From contig DATIBD010000146.1 in NCBI GenBank assembly GCA_035457705.1, forward strand, positions 1 through 64,000: a stretch of 64,000 nt of DNA. Direction: 5' to 3'. Below are positions 16,293 to 24,799 of the stretch, piece by piece. Made by a program: the position numbers and the translations under genes. Position 1 is the stretch's first letter, and each line of letters begins with the position of its first letter. Origin of the DNA: DASPGQ01 sp035457705. GTDB taxonomy: Bacteria; Acidobacteriota; Vicinamibacteria; Marinacidobacterales; SMYC01. Under the pieces are notes generated by a model. That model ran no database searches. It worked only from the letters and a program-made list of their open reading frames with translations, and was not told the DNA's origin.

Positions 16293-16814
16293 ATGGACGA
16301 AGCCGACAGCATGGAGCAAAAGATTCTTGTGGCCCTGCGGCGCATCATCCGTGCCGTGGATCAGCACTCCCGCGCCCTCGCCCAGCGCTTTGGCCTGACC
16401 GGCCCGCAAATCGTTGTGCTCCAGGAGCTCGTGCGCTCGGGAACTCTTGCCACGGGGGAGCTGGCGCACCGAATCCATCTCGCTCAAGGGACCGTCTCGG
16501 AGATCCTCGAGCGACTCGAGGAACGGGGTCTGGTGGAGCGCAGGCGAAGCTCGGAGGACAAGAGACGAATGGATTGCTCCTCCACTCCCGCGGGGGCAGA
16601 GCTCTTGGCCCAGAAGCCGTCCCTGCTCCAGGAAAGATTCGTGAGCGAGCTCGAAAGACTATCGGACTGGGAGCGTTCGTTCCTTCTTTCTGCTCTTCAG
16701 AGGGTCGCCGACATGATGCACGCCGAGGGCGTGCAGGCCGGCGCGCTCCTGACGACGGGACCCGCCACAGCCACCGCGGAGCAGACTGTGGAGTTTCTTA
16801 CCGAGAAGAGCTAA
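16293..16814 (+). CDS. MarR-family transcription regulator
   Basis: A 173-residue winged-helix regulator. The DNA-binding part runs from FGLTGPQIVVLQELVRSG through LATGELAHRIHLAQGTVSEI to the wing RRSSEDKRRMD. It would act as a dimer, probably repressing genes for stress or compatible-solute functions; the target is unknown. I chose the ATG at 16293, with another at 16311 equally possible. It is divergent from the GntR gene. The C-terminal tail after residue 150 is Ala/Thr-rich and unlike the family core. Confidence 0.8.
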   Translation: MDEADSMEQKILVALRRIIRAVDQHSRALAQRFGLTGPQIVVLQELVRSGTLATGELAHRIHLAQGTVSEILERLEERGLVERRRSSEDKRRMDCSSTPAGAELLAQKPSLLQERFVSELERLSDWERSFLLSALQRVADMMHAEGVQAGALLTTGPATATAEQTVEFLTEKS

Positions 16815-16864
16815 GGCTTCCGACTTCGGATTAGGGTCTAAAGCGTCAGCGTGCGATAATCCTG

Positions 16865-17401
16865 GTGGTGTCGGACGAAATCCGGGCCTTCGGCAAGTTT
16901 CGATTTCATCCCGAGACCGGCGAGCTCTTCGCCGGCGACAAGCGGATCGAGATCCAACACCAGCCCGCGCGGGTGCTGGCCATTCTGACGGGACGCCCGG
17001 GGACGCTCGTGAGCCGCGACGAGATCCGGAGAGCTCTCTGGGGGAACGGAACGTTCGTGGACTTCGACCGCAACCTCAATTACTGTGTTCGCCGTATCCG
17101 CGTTGCCCTGGGCGATTCCCCACGATCACCGGGTTTCGTGCAGACAATCCCGAAACGGGGTTATCGTTTTCTCGCACCAGTGGCCGTCGTCGAAGAACGA
17201 CAGAAGCCGAGATTTCGCACGAGGGGAAGCTCTTGGCGGCTCACACTGGCCGGGGCCACGTTCGTCCTGGGTCTCGTCGGGGGCGCGATGACGGGTGAGC
17301 TGTACGCCTCGAGCCCCTTGCACCGGCGTGTCGTCGACTGGCTGCATCAGCGACTCAGCATTCCCGCCGAGGGCTGTCCCTGGAGCGAAGAGAAGAGCTA
17401 G
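16865..17401 (+). CDS. CadC-like winged-helix protein with one membrane helix
   Basis: A 178-residue protein. Residues about 5-100 form an OmpR/CadC-type winged helix (LVSRDEIRRALWGNGTFVDF, then TIPKRGYRFLAPV). Residues about 122-144 form a single membrane helix (LTLAGATFVLGLVGGAM). The short remainder would lie outside the membrane. This design, a DNA-binding domain on the cytoplasmic side tied to the membrane, is like ToxR/CadC and is very common in Acidobacteriota, where it is often followed by much longer sensor parts; here the outer part is only about 35 residues. Start is GTG 16865 or the next codon. Confidence 0.75.
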   Translation: MVSDEIRAFGKFRFHPETGELFAGDKRIEIQHQPARVLAILTGRPGTLVSRDEIRRALWGNGTFVDFDRNLNYCVRRIRVALGDSPRSPGFVQTIPKRGYRFLAPVAVVEERQKPRFRTRGSSWRLTLAGATFVLGLVGGAMTGELYASSPLHRRVVDWLHQRLSIPAEGCPWSEEKS

Positions 17402-17601
17402 CCCCGATTCCGACGAAAAACTCATTGAGGGGCTACCGAAACCACCCGCCGGGAGCGTTGGATGTGAGCCGCTGTGAGAGCCTTCGTTCTCTGGCGCTTG
17501 GCCGTCGAGAAATGCCGGTTGGCGCCAGAACTCACAAAGAACTCACCTGACACGCGCATTCCTTTCGCCTGCCCTCTCGTACACCCCCGTGAGGTGCAAC
17601 G
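17402..17601. other. Upstream region of the ADOP permease
   Basis: A 200-base gap before the large permease gene. It should contain that gene's promoter. I see no clear hairpin, repeat or coding sequence in it. A GAGGTG six bases before the ATG at 17602 is a reasonable ribosome-binding site. Confidence 0.35.
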
Positions 17602-20043
17602 ATGCTTTCTTCACTCTTTGCGATTTTGCTCGACGCGCGACTTGGGTTCCGGACCATCAGGCGACGCGCCGGGCTCGCCGCCCTTGCTGCGCTCACGCTC
17701 GCCGTCGGACTGGCGAGCACCATGACGGCTTTCAGTCTGGTGAACGCCCTCCTCCTTCGACCTCACCCCTTCACCGAGCTCGAGAGGCTCGTCGTGCTGC
17801 GGGAGCAAAGGACGGAAAGCTCCCAAGAGTTCCTTCGCCTCACGCCGAACGATTACCTCGATTTGAAGGGAGAAATGAGAACGCTCGACGGCGTGGCCGC
17901 CTATCGGTTCTCCGAGCTCAACTTGAGCGGCGATGGAGTTCCCGAGAGCATCCGCGCGTTCTACGTGAGTGGGGAGCTGTTCTCCATCCTGGGTGTCACA
18001 GCCGCGCGGGGACGCGTTCTCTCGCCCGACGATAGCCGTCGCGGAAACGAACGCGCCGCAGTCCTGAGTTTTGGGCTCTTTCAACGTCGCTTCGGGGCGG
18101 AACCGGGAGTCGTCGGCTCCGAGATCTTCCTCAACGGCGCGGCCCACACCGTGGTGGGAGTGATGCCCCAGGACATCAACTTCCCGAGGGGCGTCGACCT
18201 GTGGATTCCGCTCGCGTTGAGCATGGAAGAAAGCGTCGATCGCACCACTCCATCGCTTTCCGTCGTTGCGCGCCTCCGTCGCGGGGTTTCACTCGAGGCG
18301 GCGCGCCAAGAGCTCGAAAGCTTTGGAGAGCGGCTCTCGGGCCGCTATCCCGAGACCCATCGCGAAAGACGCTTCGGCCTCCTTCGCCTCCGAGAAGAGC
18401 AATACGTCTATACCCTTCCCATGTTCGGCATGCTCCAGGTAGCGAGCCTTCTGGTCCTCTTCCTGGCCGCCGCCAATGTCAGCAACCTCGTTGTCGTTTG
18501 GCGGGTCGCATCGGCTCACGACGTTGCGATCCGCGCCGCCCTGGGGGCTTCTCGGGTGCGGCTGTTTCGGCAGTCTTTTCTCGAGTGTCTCGTCATCGCC
18601 GCGGCCGCGTTCGTCGCGGCGCTCCCGCTGAGCTTCGGCGCGATCGAGCTCATCCGGAATGCCATGCCCCAGGGGATTGCAACTTTCGTCTCCGGCTGGC
18701 GGGACATCCGTCTCGATCCCGAATCCGTCGCGACCGGATTCACCGTCGCCATCGTTTTGACCGGCCTCCTGAGCGGGGTTGGAGCCGCTGGCTCCGCGGC
18801 GCGACCGTTTCTCGACGCCTTATCGGCCCGGGCCCGTGGGGTCACCGGCGGGAGGAAGTCCCGACTGCGCGCCGGTCTTGTCGGAGCTCAGATCGCCCTC
18901 GCCCTTGTCCTGCTCTCGGGAGCCGTTTGGCTTCTCCGTGGCTTCGAGCAGCAAATGGACGTTTTCGGCAAGCTCGAGCCCAAGGGAATTCTCACCGGCC
19001 GCGTCTCTCTTCCTCGCGACCGCTATCCGGACCCGCCAGACACCGCGAGTTTCTTCGAGCGCCTTCTGGGTGTTTCCTCGGAGCTTCCCGGAGCCACCTC
19101 TGTGGCGCTGGTAACGAACCTCCCAGCGAGCAACGTTCCCAACGAAGAAGTCTTCTTCTCCATCGAGAGTCGCGAGCCCGCGACCGAGGGCGAAACGCCG
19201 CGCTCCGATCTACAGGTCGTCGGCGGTGCTTTCTTCGATCTCTTTCGAGTGCCCCTCCTCCGGGGACGCGTTCTCAATGCTTCCGATGATCACGACGCAG
19301 CCCCTGCCGTCGTCGTGAGCGAGACCTGGCTACGGAGATATCTTCCCGACGAGGAGCCCCTCGGACGAAGAGTGCGCCTCGGCCCACGCGAAGCAGACGG
19401 CGAATGGCGGACCATCGTGGGTGTCGTGGGCGATCTCCGGCAGAACTGGTTCGATCCCGAACCGCGACCGGTGTTCTATCTCTCCTACCTCCAGAGCCCA
19501 CGAAGCCGAATGCGAATCACCATCCGCTCGCGCACGGAAGGCTACGAGCTCGTCGCACCTCTGCGCGAAAAGCTCGCTTCAGTCGATCCGCATCAGGCGC
19601 TCGCGGAGCCCACGACGCTCGAAGACGAAATCGCCGACTCGCTGGCGCCGCTCCGGATCATCGGCCTGATGCTCTTGTTCTTCGCCATTGTCGCACTCGC
19701 CCTCGCCGCCACGGGGGTCTATGCGGTGGTGTCCACCAGCGTCGTCGAGCGTAGTCGAGAGCTCGGATTGAGGATGGCCCTCGGGGCTCACCCTCCGCAG
19801 GTACTCCGGCAGATCATTCGCCAGACGCTTGGGCTCGCCGTGATGGCGCTCGGGCCAGCGCTCCCGGCGACGTTTGGCTTGAACGTTCTTCTCGCTGGCA
19901 GGCTCTTTGGTGTCGTCGTCGTGAGTCCTTTCACGCTCCTGATTGCAGGCGCTCTCCTCGCGGGCATCGCCGCCGCGGCCGCCTACGTGCCGGCTCGCAC
20001 CGCAACCCGCATCGACCCCGTGGACGCACTGCGATCGGTGTAA
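17602..20043 (+). CDS. ADOP-type duplicated FtsX/MacB permease
   Basis: An 813-residue inner-membrane protein built as two MacB-periplasmic-core plus FtsX units in tandem. The first unit has a membrane helix near residues 26-48, a periplasmic region (about 50-270), then three helices near 280-400. The second has a helix near 425-445, a periplasmic part and three helices near 690-805, ending in the typical ARTATRIDPVDALRSV. This is the acidobacterial duplicated orphan permease layout. Such proteins lack their own ATPase gene next door, and none is seen here. They are thought to export or to transmit force through the envelope, but their cargo is unknown. Confidence 0.82.
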   Translation: MLSSLFAILLDARLGFRTIRRRAGLAALAALTLAVGLASTMTAFSLVNALLLRPHPFTELERLVVLREQRTESSQEFLRLTPNDYLDLKGEMRTLDGVAAYRFSELNLSGDGVPESIRAFYVSGELFSILGVTAARGRVLSPDDSRRGNERAAVLSFGLFQRRFGAEPGVVGSEIFLNGAAHTVVGVMPQDINFPRGVDLWIPLALSMEESVDRTTPSLSVVARLRRGVSLEAARQELESFGERLSGRYPETHRERRFGLLRLREEQYVYTLPMFGMLQVASLLVLFLAAANVSNLVVVWRVASAHDVAIRAALGASRVRLFRQSFLECLVIAAAAFVAALPLSFGAIELIRNAMPQGIATFVSGWRDIRLDPESVATGFTVAIVLTGLLSGVGAAGSAARPFLDALSARARGVTGGRKSRLRAGLVGAQIALALVLLSGAVWLLRGFEQQMDVFGKLEPKGILTGRVSLPRDRYPDPPDTASFFERLLGVSSELPGATSVALVTNLPASNVPNEEVFFSIESREPATEGETPRSDLQVVGGAFFDLFRVPLLRGRVLNASDDHDAAPAVVVSETWLRRYLPDEEPLGRRVRLGPREADGEWRTIVGVVGDLRQNWFDPEPRPVFYLSYLQSPRSRMRITIRSRTEGYELVAPLREKLASVDPHQALAEPTTLEDEIADSLAPLRIIGLMLLFFAIVALALAATGVYAVVSTSVVERSRELGLRMALGAHPPQVLRQIIRQTLGLAVMALGPALPATFGLNVLLAGRLFGVVVVSPFTLLIAGALLAGIAAAAAYVPARTATRIDPVDALRSV

Positions 20044-20052
20044 CGATCGTAC

Positions 20053-21030
20053 TCAAACGAGAAACGGTGACGAAGCCTCCTCGGGAAACCGCTCGGAGCG
20101 ACGAACGTAGTACTCGGAGAGGAGGCCATCCGGGTCCGCCAGAAAGATGCTGCGCTTGCGATCGTCGTCGATGCTTTGCGCGATTCCGATCCGGCGTTTC
20201 CCAAGCTCGTCCACGGCCCTCTCGAGAGCTTCCTCGTTCGCGAGCTCGAACGAGACATGGTGATATCCCGCATCTGCATCGGAACCACGCCAGATCGCCA
20301 GATGATAAGGGCTGGTCGTCACATTGCCCTGGAGGTAGACGACCTGGTCGACGCGGTACACCTCCTTCAGTCCGCCGACCGTTGCGTAGAAAGAGGCGAG
20401 TCGGTCGAGGTCGCGACTCATCAGGACCGCATGCGTCACGCGCATCGGATGGATCGCGGCCTCGGCGACGACGCGAATGTCCGGATCGTTCTCGTAACGG
20501 CCATCGGAGAACGGCTGCGCCTGCTCTGGATCCCACGCACTGGTAATGAGCTCCATCTCGCCGTGCAACACTTCGCGCCAGCGCTTCACCGTATCGCAGT
20601 AGTACTCCATATAGTTGTCGTCAGGGTCGAAGAGATACACGCTGTGAGCAACCTGATGATCGACGGTGATATCGAGACGGACCTCTTCGGTTCGGGCGCG
20701 CCGGTATCCCTCGACCAGATCCACCTCGTTCTCGAGCTCCCAGGCGAGGTGTCCGAGACCGACGTTGACCCCAATGCCCTCGGGGATCTGAAGGAGACCG
20801 TTTCTTCCATAGCGCGCCTTCCCGCGGGTGGTCTCGATCATGCCGAGGTCGTGCGGCGTGTTTCCCGTTCCGAGAAAAGTCGCGCACAGATCGGGCTCCC
20901 AGAACTCGATGGTAAGCCCGCAGACCTGGTTGTAGAAAGCCTCCGAGCGCCTGAGGTCGGTGACCCAGAGGTTCGCGTGACCGAGGCGTCGAGGACGAAA
21001 GCTCGTCGAGGATTCGACCGTTTCAGACAT
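20053..21030 (-). CDS. Type I extradiol dioxygenase (VOC family)
   Basis: A 325-residue protein with two glyoxalase/VOC modules, the layout of catechol 2,3-dioxygenase and BphC. The C-terminal module keeps the three iron ligands: a His in MRVTHAVLMS (about residue 200), a His in AGYHHVSFEL (about 260), and a Glu in LLSEYYVRR (about 310). It should cleave a substituted catechol next to its hydroxyls. The N-terminal module (GHANLWVTDLRRSEAFY) is structural. The start codon overlaps the stop of the APC permease by eight bases, so uptake and cleavage are co-expressed. It is unrelated in fold to the LigB-type enzyme at 1323. Confidence 0.82.
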   Translation of the reverse strand: MSETVESSTSFRPRRLGHANLWVTDLRRSEAFYNQVCGLTIEFWEPDLCATFLGTGNTPHDLGMIETTRGKARYGRNGLLQIPEGIGVNVGLGHLAWELENEVDLVEGYRRARTEEVRLDITVDHQVAHSVYLFDPDDNYMEYYCDTVKRWREVLHGEMELITSAWDPEQAQPFSDGRYENDPDIRVVAEAAIHPMRVTHAVLMSRDLDRLASFYATVGGLKEVYRVDQVVYLQGNVTTSPYHLAIWRGSDADAGYHHVSFELANEEALERAVDELGKRRIGIAQSIDDDRKRSIFLADPDGLLSEYYVRRSERFPEEASSPFLV

Positions 21031-22402
21031 CCCTGTTCTCTCCCAAGTCGAATGATAGCGTCTTGTAGCGCAGCTTATAAACCACTGTGATCAGAACGAT
21101 CCAACCGACGAATATGGGGAGGGTCCACTCTAGGCCCTCGACCCAGGGGGTCGCCGAAAGCGCGGCAACGACCAATCCCACACCCAGAACTGATAAGACG
21201 GGAAACTTCATTCCTCGCCGTGACCGGTACCTGACGTGACAGACGAGGACGAGCATCCAAATGGAGAGAAGCGCGACGACACCCGTACCATACATCGGGA
21301 GGAAGACCTGCCGGCCGAACAGGGCGAAGATGACCGCAAGGCACATGCCGAGGGTCGAGCCTCCCAGGGCGCGTAAAGGAATTCCTCTTCGGTCCACGGT
21401 GCCGAAGGGCGCCGGTACGTAGCCGGAGCGAGCGAGCGAGAAGAGCATCCGCGAAGAGAGGTACAGATGGCTCACCAGGGCGGTGAATGCCGCCGAGATG
21501 ACCACGAAGTTCATGAGACTTCCCGCGTAGGGGATCCCGGCCTGGCGAAAAACGATGACGAAAGGACTCCCGGTGAGCGTTCCGTTGGTTTCCGCGATCG
21601 AGCGCCACGGGGTCATGGCAACGATAACCAACATCGCCGTCACGTAGAGCAGAACGAGGCTCCCCACGACACCGAAGAGAGCCCTCGGGACGGTCCTCTC
21701 CGGCTGTTTGGCTTCGCCGGCGGTCACGGCAACCGCCTCGATCCCGAGAAAGCTCGTGACGACGAGTGTCAGAGACAGCCAGATGCCACCAAAGCCATGC
21801 GGAAGAAACCCGCCGTCCGACACCAAGTTCGTCATGCCGGTATGCGACTGCACTACCAGGACAGTCCCGAAGAGGACGAACGCTGCGATGGCCAGCACCT
21901 TGATGGAGGAGAGGACCGACTCCAACGACGCGAAACGGCCGACGTTCAGGGCATTCGCGCAAACCGCCAGGAGCGCCGCCGCGCCGATGAAAACGTGGCT
22001 CGGAATTCCATCGAACCAGAACTCGAAGTAGACGCCGATGGCCGAAGCCATGGCTCCCACGGCAAAAATCTCCGCGAACCAGTAGGACAGCCGTGTAGCG
22101 AAACTCGCCCATTTGCCGATGTACGCCTCGGCATAGGCGCCGAAGGCTCCCGGCTCGGCGTGAGCCGGCGCCATCTCCGCGAGGGCGAGACCGACCGAGA
22201 TCGGCAAAGGAGCGGCAAGAGCATAGCTGAGGACAACGGCAGGCCCGGCGAGGCCGATGGTGGTGCCGCTCGCCAGGAACAAACCGACCCCGATCGTGCC
22301 GCCCATCGCGATCATCGCCTGCTGCCAGGACGAGAGAGCCCTCTCGAGACCTCCGCTTCGCATCGCCATGGGTCGAGCTCGCCTAACCTCGCGAGAGCTC
22401 AT
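21023..22402 (-). CDS. APC-family permease
   Basis: A 459-residue transporter with about twelve membrane helices. The opening helix GGTIGVGLFLASGTTIGLAG is the signature of amino-acid/polyamine/organocation permeases, where the broken helix binds the substrate amine or carboxylate. It overlaps the extradiol dioxygenase gene, which suggests that it brings in an aromatic amine, aromatic amino acid or acid for ring cleavage. Which of several in-frame ATG codons is used is uncertain; 22402 and 22369 are both plausible. The next gene, a cytochrome c, is divergent. Confidence 0.8.
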   Translation of the reverse strand: MSSREVRRARPMAMRSGGLERALSSWQQAMIAMGGTIGVGLFLASGTTIGLAGPAVVLSYALAAPLPISVGLALAEMAPAHAEPGAFGAYAEAYIGKWASFATRLSYWFAEIFAVGAMASAIGVYFEFWFDGIPSHVFIGAAALLAVCANALNVGRFASLESVLSSIKVLAIAAFVLFGTVLVVQSHTGMTNLVSDGGFLPHGFGGIWLSLTLVVTSFLGIEAVAVTAGEAKQPERTVPRALFGVVGSLVLLYVTAMLVIVAMTPWRSIAETNGTLTGSPFVIVFRQAGIPYAGSLMNFVVISAAFTALVSHLYLSSRMLFSLARSGYVPAPFGTVDRRGIPLRALGGSTLGMCLAVIFALFGRQVFLPMYGTGVVALLSIWMLVLVCHVRYRSRRGMKFPVLSVLGVGLVVAALSATPWVEGLEWTLPIFVGWIVLITVVYKLRYKTLSFDLGENRDV

Positions 22403-22524
22403 TATCATCCAGCCCGTCGGTACATCGCACGCCACTTCCGGGCTCGCTTCTTGCCGCATCGGTGATATATCGTGGCTCGCGTCACGCACGTCTTTTTGTC
22501 ACCCGAACGGGTGGGGAGGTTCTC

Positions 22525-22935
22525 ATGCGACGAGCGGCACTCATAATGGCCATCTTCCTCGTGACTGCTCCCATGAGTCTGACGGCACAGACCGGTGAGC
22601 GGCCGGATTCGGCCAAAGCGCTGAGAGGAAGCCAGGCGTTCCGCGTCTACTGTGGCAGCTGCCACGGCCGGGAGGCGAAGGGAGACGGTCCGTTAGCCGC
22701 GGACCTTCACGTCAAGCCGGCAAATCTGACCGAGCTGAGCAAGAGAAACGGCGGTACGTTTCCGTTCGATATGGTGATCGAGACGATCGAGCACGGGCGC
22801 AAGGTGAGAGGCCACGGAAGCGAGGAAATGCCGGCCTGGGGCGATGCCTTCGAGATGACCGAACAGACGAAGGATGCGGCCCGAGCAAAGATGGAGGAGC
22901 TGGCTCATTTCCTGTGGTCGATCCAGGTCCAGTGA
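22525..22935 (+). CDS. Exported monohaem cytochrome c
   Basis: A 136-residue class I cytochrome c. Residues 1-22 are a signal peptide. The haem motif is CGSCH (Cys43, Cys46, His47) and the likely distal ligand is Met102 in EMPAWG. A GGGGAGG ribosome-binding site precedes the ATG at 22525; a longer open frame from 22462 has no such site and no signal sequence. It acts in the periplasm as a small electron carrier or as a subunit of an oxidase or dehydrogenase. No partner redox gene lies next to it. Confidence 0.85.
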   Translation: MRRAALIMAIFLVTAPMSLTAQTGERPDSAKALRGSQAFRVYCGSCHGREAKGDGPLAADLHVKPANLTELSKRNGGTFPFDMVIETIEHGRKVRGHGSEEMPAWGDAFEMTEQTKDAARAKMEELAHFLWSIQVQ

Positions 22936-22948
22936 CCGGTGCGCCCGG

Positions 22949-23698
22949 TTACCGGCTCCGGGCCGCACGAACGATCTCGGTGGCCCGAGGGCCCATGTGG
23001 TCCGTCAGAAACCTGAAGTAGATGCCCGATTCCTTGAGGCGAAGGATATGCTCGCTCAACGGTCTTTTCAGAGGAGAGCCTTCGGGAAGCGCGAAGCCAA
23101 AATGTTGTTCATCACCAAAGGTCTGGGTGATCTTGAGCGACGGATAATCTTCGAGCAGGGGAAGTACGGCGCTGCTGTCTGCCGCCGCCGCCCGGATCTC
23201 GCCCTTTTCCACGGCCTCGAGCATGCCCTCGATTCCGTTGGACGCGACCACGATCTCGATTCGAGGCTCTTGTTTGAGCGCATCGACTGCGGTGGTGTCC
23301 TGGAAGGCGGCGACCTTTGCGCCCGCCAGCTCTCTCAAAGAACCGCTCGCCTCCCCGGCGCGCTCCACGAGCACGACTTGGACCGGAAAGTAACCCGCGC
23401 TGAAATCGACGTGACGCTCTCGCTCCTCGGTGATGGTAATGGTGCCGGCGGCAATGTCCGCTTCGCCCGCCGCGATTCGAGGTAGGAGCTCGGAGAAGCT
23501 GTCGACCCACTCGACTTCCAAGGTGGCATCACGGGACTTCGCGAAGTAGTCGAGGATCTCGTACTCGATCCCTCGCAGCCTGCCGTTCTCTTCGAAAAAA
23601 AATCGCTCGGACGAAAGCGCGATCACGCGCAGCGTCTCTGACGCTGCATGAGAGCTCAACGAAAGAGTGAACAGGAGAACCGAGAGACGAAGGGTCAT
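22949..23698 (-). CDS. Periplasmic solute-binding protein, family 3
   Basis: A 249-residue exported protein. The signal peptide covers about residues 1-20 and a GGGAGGAGA ribosome-binding site precedes the ATG at 23698. The body matches polar amino-acid binding proteins: FFFEENGRLRGIEYEILDYFA, then AAGEADIAAGTITITEERERHVDFSAGYF. It binds a small polar solute in the periplasm. No ABC permease or ATPase is found next to it, so it could serve a distant transporter or a sensor. It is convergent with the cytochrome c gene, 13 bases apart. Confidence 0.8.
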   Translation of the reverse strand: MTLRLSVLLFTLSLSSHAASETLRVIALSSERFFFEENGRLRGIEYEILDYFAKSRDATLEVEWVDSFSELLPRIAAGEADIAAGTITITEERERHVDFSAGYFPVQVVLVERAGEASGSLRELAGAKVAAFQDTTAVDALKQEPRIEIVVASNGIEGMLEAVEKGEIRAAAADSSAVLPLLEDYPSLKITQTFGDEQHFGFALPEGSPLKRPLSEHILRLKESGIYFRFLTDHMGPRATEIVRAARSR

Positions 23699-23771
23699 GC
23701 TCTCCTCCCTTAGGAAGGTCCTGTTTTGAGGCTTTGGATTAGTATAGCAAACGACAGTAGGAACGAAAGCG

Positions 23772-24650
23772 ATGGCGAGGCTGCGCATTCAACCTCACGG
23801 ACGACTTCAAGAGTGGGTCGCACACGAGGAAGGTTACTTCCGCGACGAGGGGCTGGAATACGATTTTGCTTTCGTGGCACCCGACGAGCGGAGCAAGGAT
23901 GCGGCGAGACCGGTGCTGACCGGCGCCTACGAGCTGTACGCCGAAGGGCGCGGGTCCAAGGGAACGAACGCCTGCGACGTGAGCTCGGCATGCCATTGGG
24001 CGGTGAACCAGGCTTCCGCAAACCAGCTCGGGCGTATGTGGGGACGAGCCTATTCGGTCACTTCCGCGGGCATCTACGTTCCCCCGGAGTCCGAGATCCG
24101 GCATCCCCGAGACCTCGCCTTCGTTCCGGTTGGCGTCGGATTTCACTCAGGGAGTCATTTTGCGACGTTACAGTCGCTCGAGGTCTTCCTTCCGACGAGC
24201 CAGATCGAGCTCGCCTTCATCGGTCGTCCCATGGCTCGTCTCGATGCGGCGCTCGAGCGAAAAGTCGAGGCGGCAAGCGCTTGGGGACTGGCACAGTACG
24301 TTCTCGAGCAACGTGGCTTTCGCCGAATCCTCGACACCACGTTCATCGTCGGTTTTCTCTTTCCCGCCGAAGTCGCAGACGACGACATCGAAAAGTTCAT
24401 GAACGCGCTCGGTCGCGCTCAGATGGCGATCGACGTTCGGCCAGAGCTCCACAAACACCACTACCTCAAAGAGCTTCCCGAACGATTCCACGGGTCTGTT
24501 GATGTGCGGCTGTTCGGTCCGGGTGAGCGGATCGTCTTCCTGTCGTACACCCAGGAGATGTACGAGCGCACCGGCGCCTGGATGCGAGAACGAGGATTGT
24601 TCGACATGGAATCTCCCCGCGCGCCCTATAGCGAGTCGGTACGCGTCTAG
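23772..24650 (+). CDS. NMT1/THI5-like binding protein without a signal peptide
   Basis: A 292-residue protein with the two-lobe fold of nitrate/taurine/thiamine-precursor binding proteins: EEGYFRDEGLEYDFAF at the start, SAGIYVPPESEIRHPRDLAFVPVGV in the hinge region, and FLFPAEVADDDIEKFM later. No signal peptide is present; the protein starts at MARLRIQPHGRLQ. It may therefore stay in the cytoplasm as an enzyme. Members of this fold with cytoplasmic roles include 4,5-dihydroxyphthalate decarboxylase, which would suit a genome that degrades aromatics, but that is speculation. No transporter genes flank it. Confidence 0.6.
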   Translation: MARLRIQPHGRLQEWVAHEEGYFRDEGLEYDFAFVAPDERSKDAARPVLTGAYELYAEGRGSKGTNACDVSSACHWAVNQASANQLGRMWGRAYSVTSAGIYVPPESEIRHPRDLAFVPVGVGFHSGSHFATLQSLEVFLPTSQIELAFIGRPMARLDAALERKVEAASAWGLAQYVLEQRGFRRILDTTFIVGFLFPAEVADDDIEKFMNALGRAQMAIDVRPELHKHHYLKELPERFHGSVDVRLFGPGERIVFLSYTQEMYERTGAWMRERGLFDMESPRAPYSESVRV

Positions 24651-24799
24651 GAACGCTGGTTTATTTTCCCGGCCTCAGGGAGGGTTGGAACCCTCGCCTT
24701 TTAGGCGAAGCTTTCAACCCATCCGGAAAGCTCCATGTCATTCACTCCGGCATCGGAGACAGCAATGCCAGAGCGATCCAGGCGCCCATCAAGGGGCGC
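24651..24799. terminator. Hairpin between convergent genes
   Basis: GGGTTGGAA at 24682-24690 pairs with TTTCAACCC at 24712-24720 (one mismatch), enclosing a second stem TCGCC 24694-24698 with GGCGA 24704-24708 and loop TTTTA. It lies after the stop of the NMT1-like gene and before the 3' end of the serine hydrolase gene on the opposite strand. There is no T-run, so a two-way terminator or a structured repeat are both possible. The gap holds no gene. Confidence 0.45.

Noticed and set aside
24682..24720. Integron attC site
   Set aside because: The outer arms read GTTGGAA and TTTCAAC, not the RYYYAAC...GTTRRRY order, and no integrase or cassette array is present.
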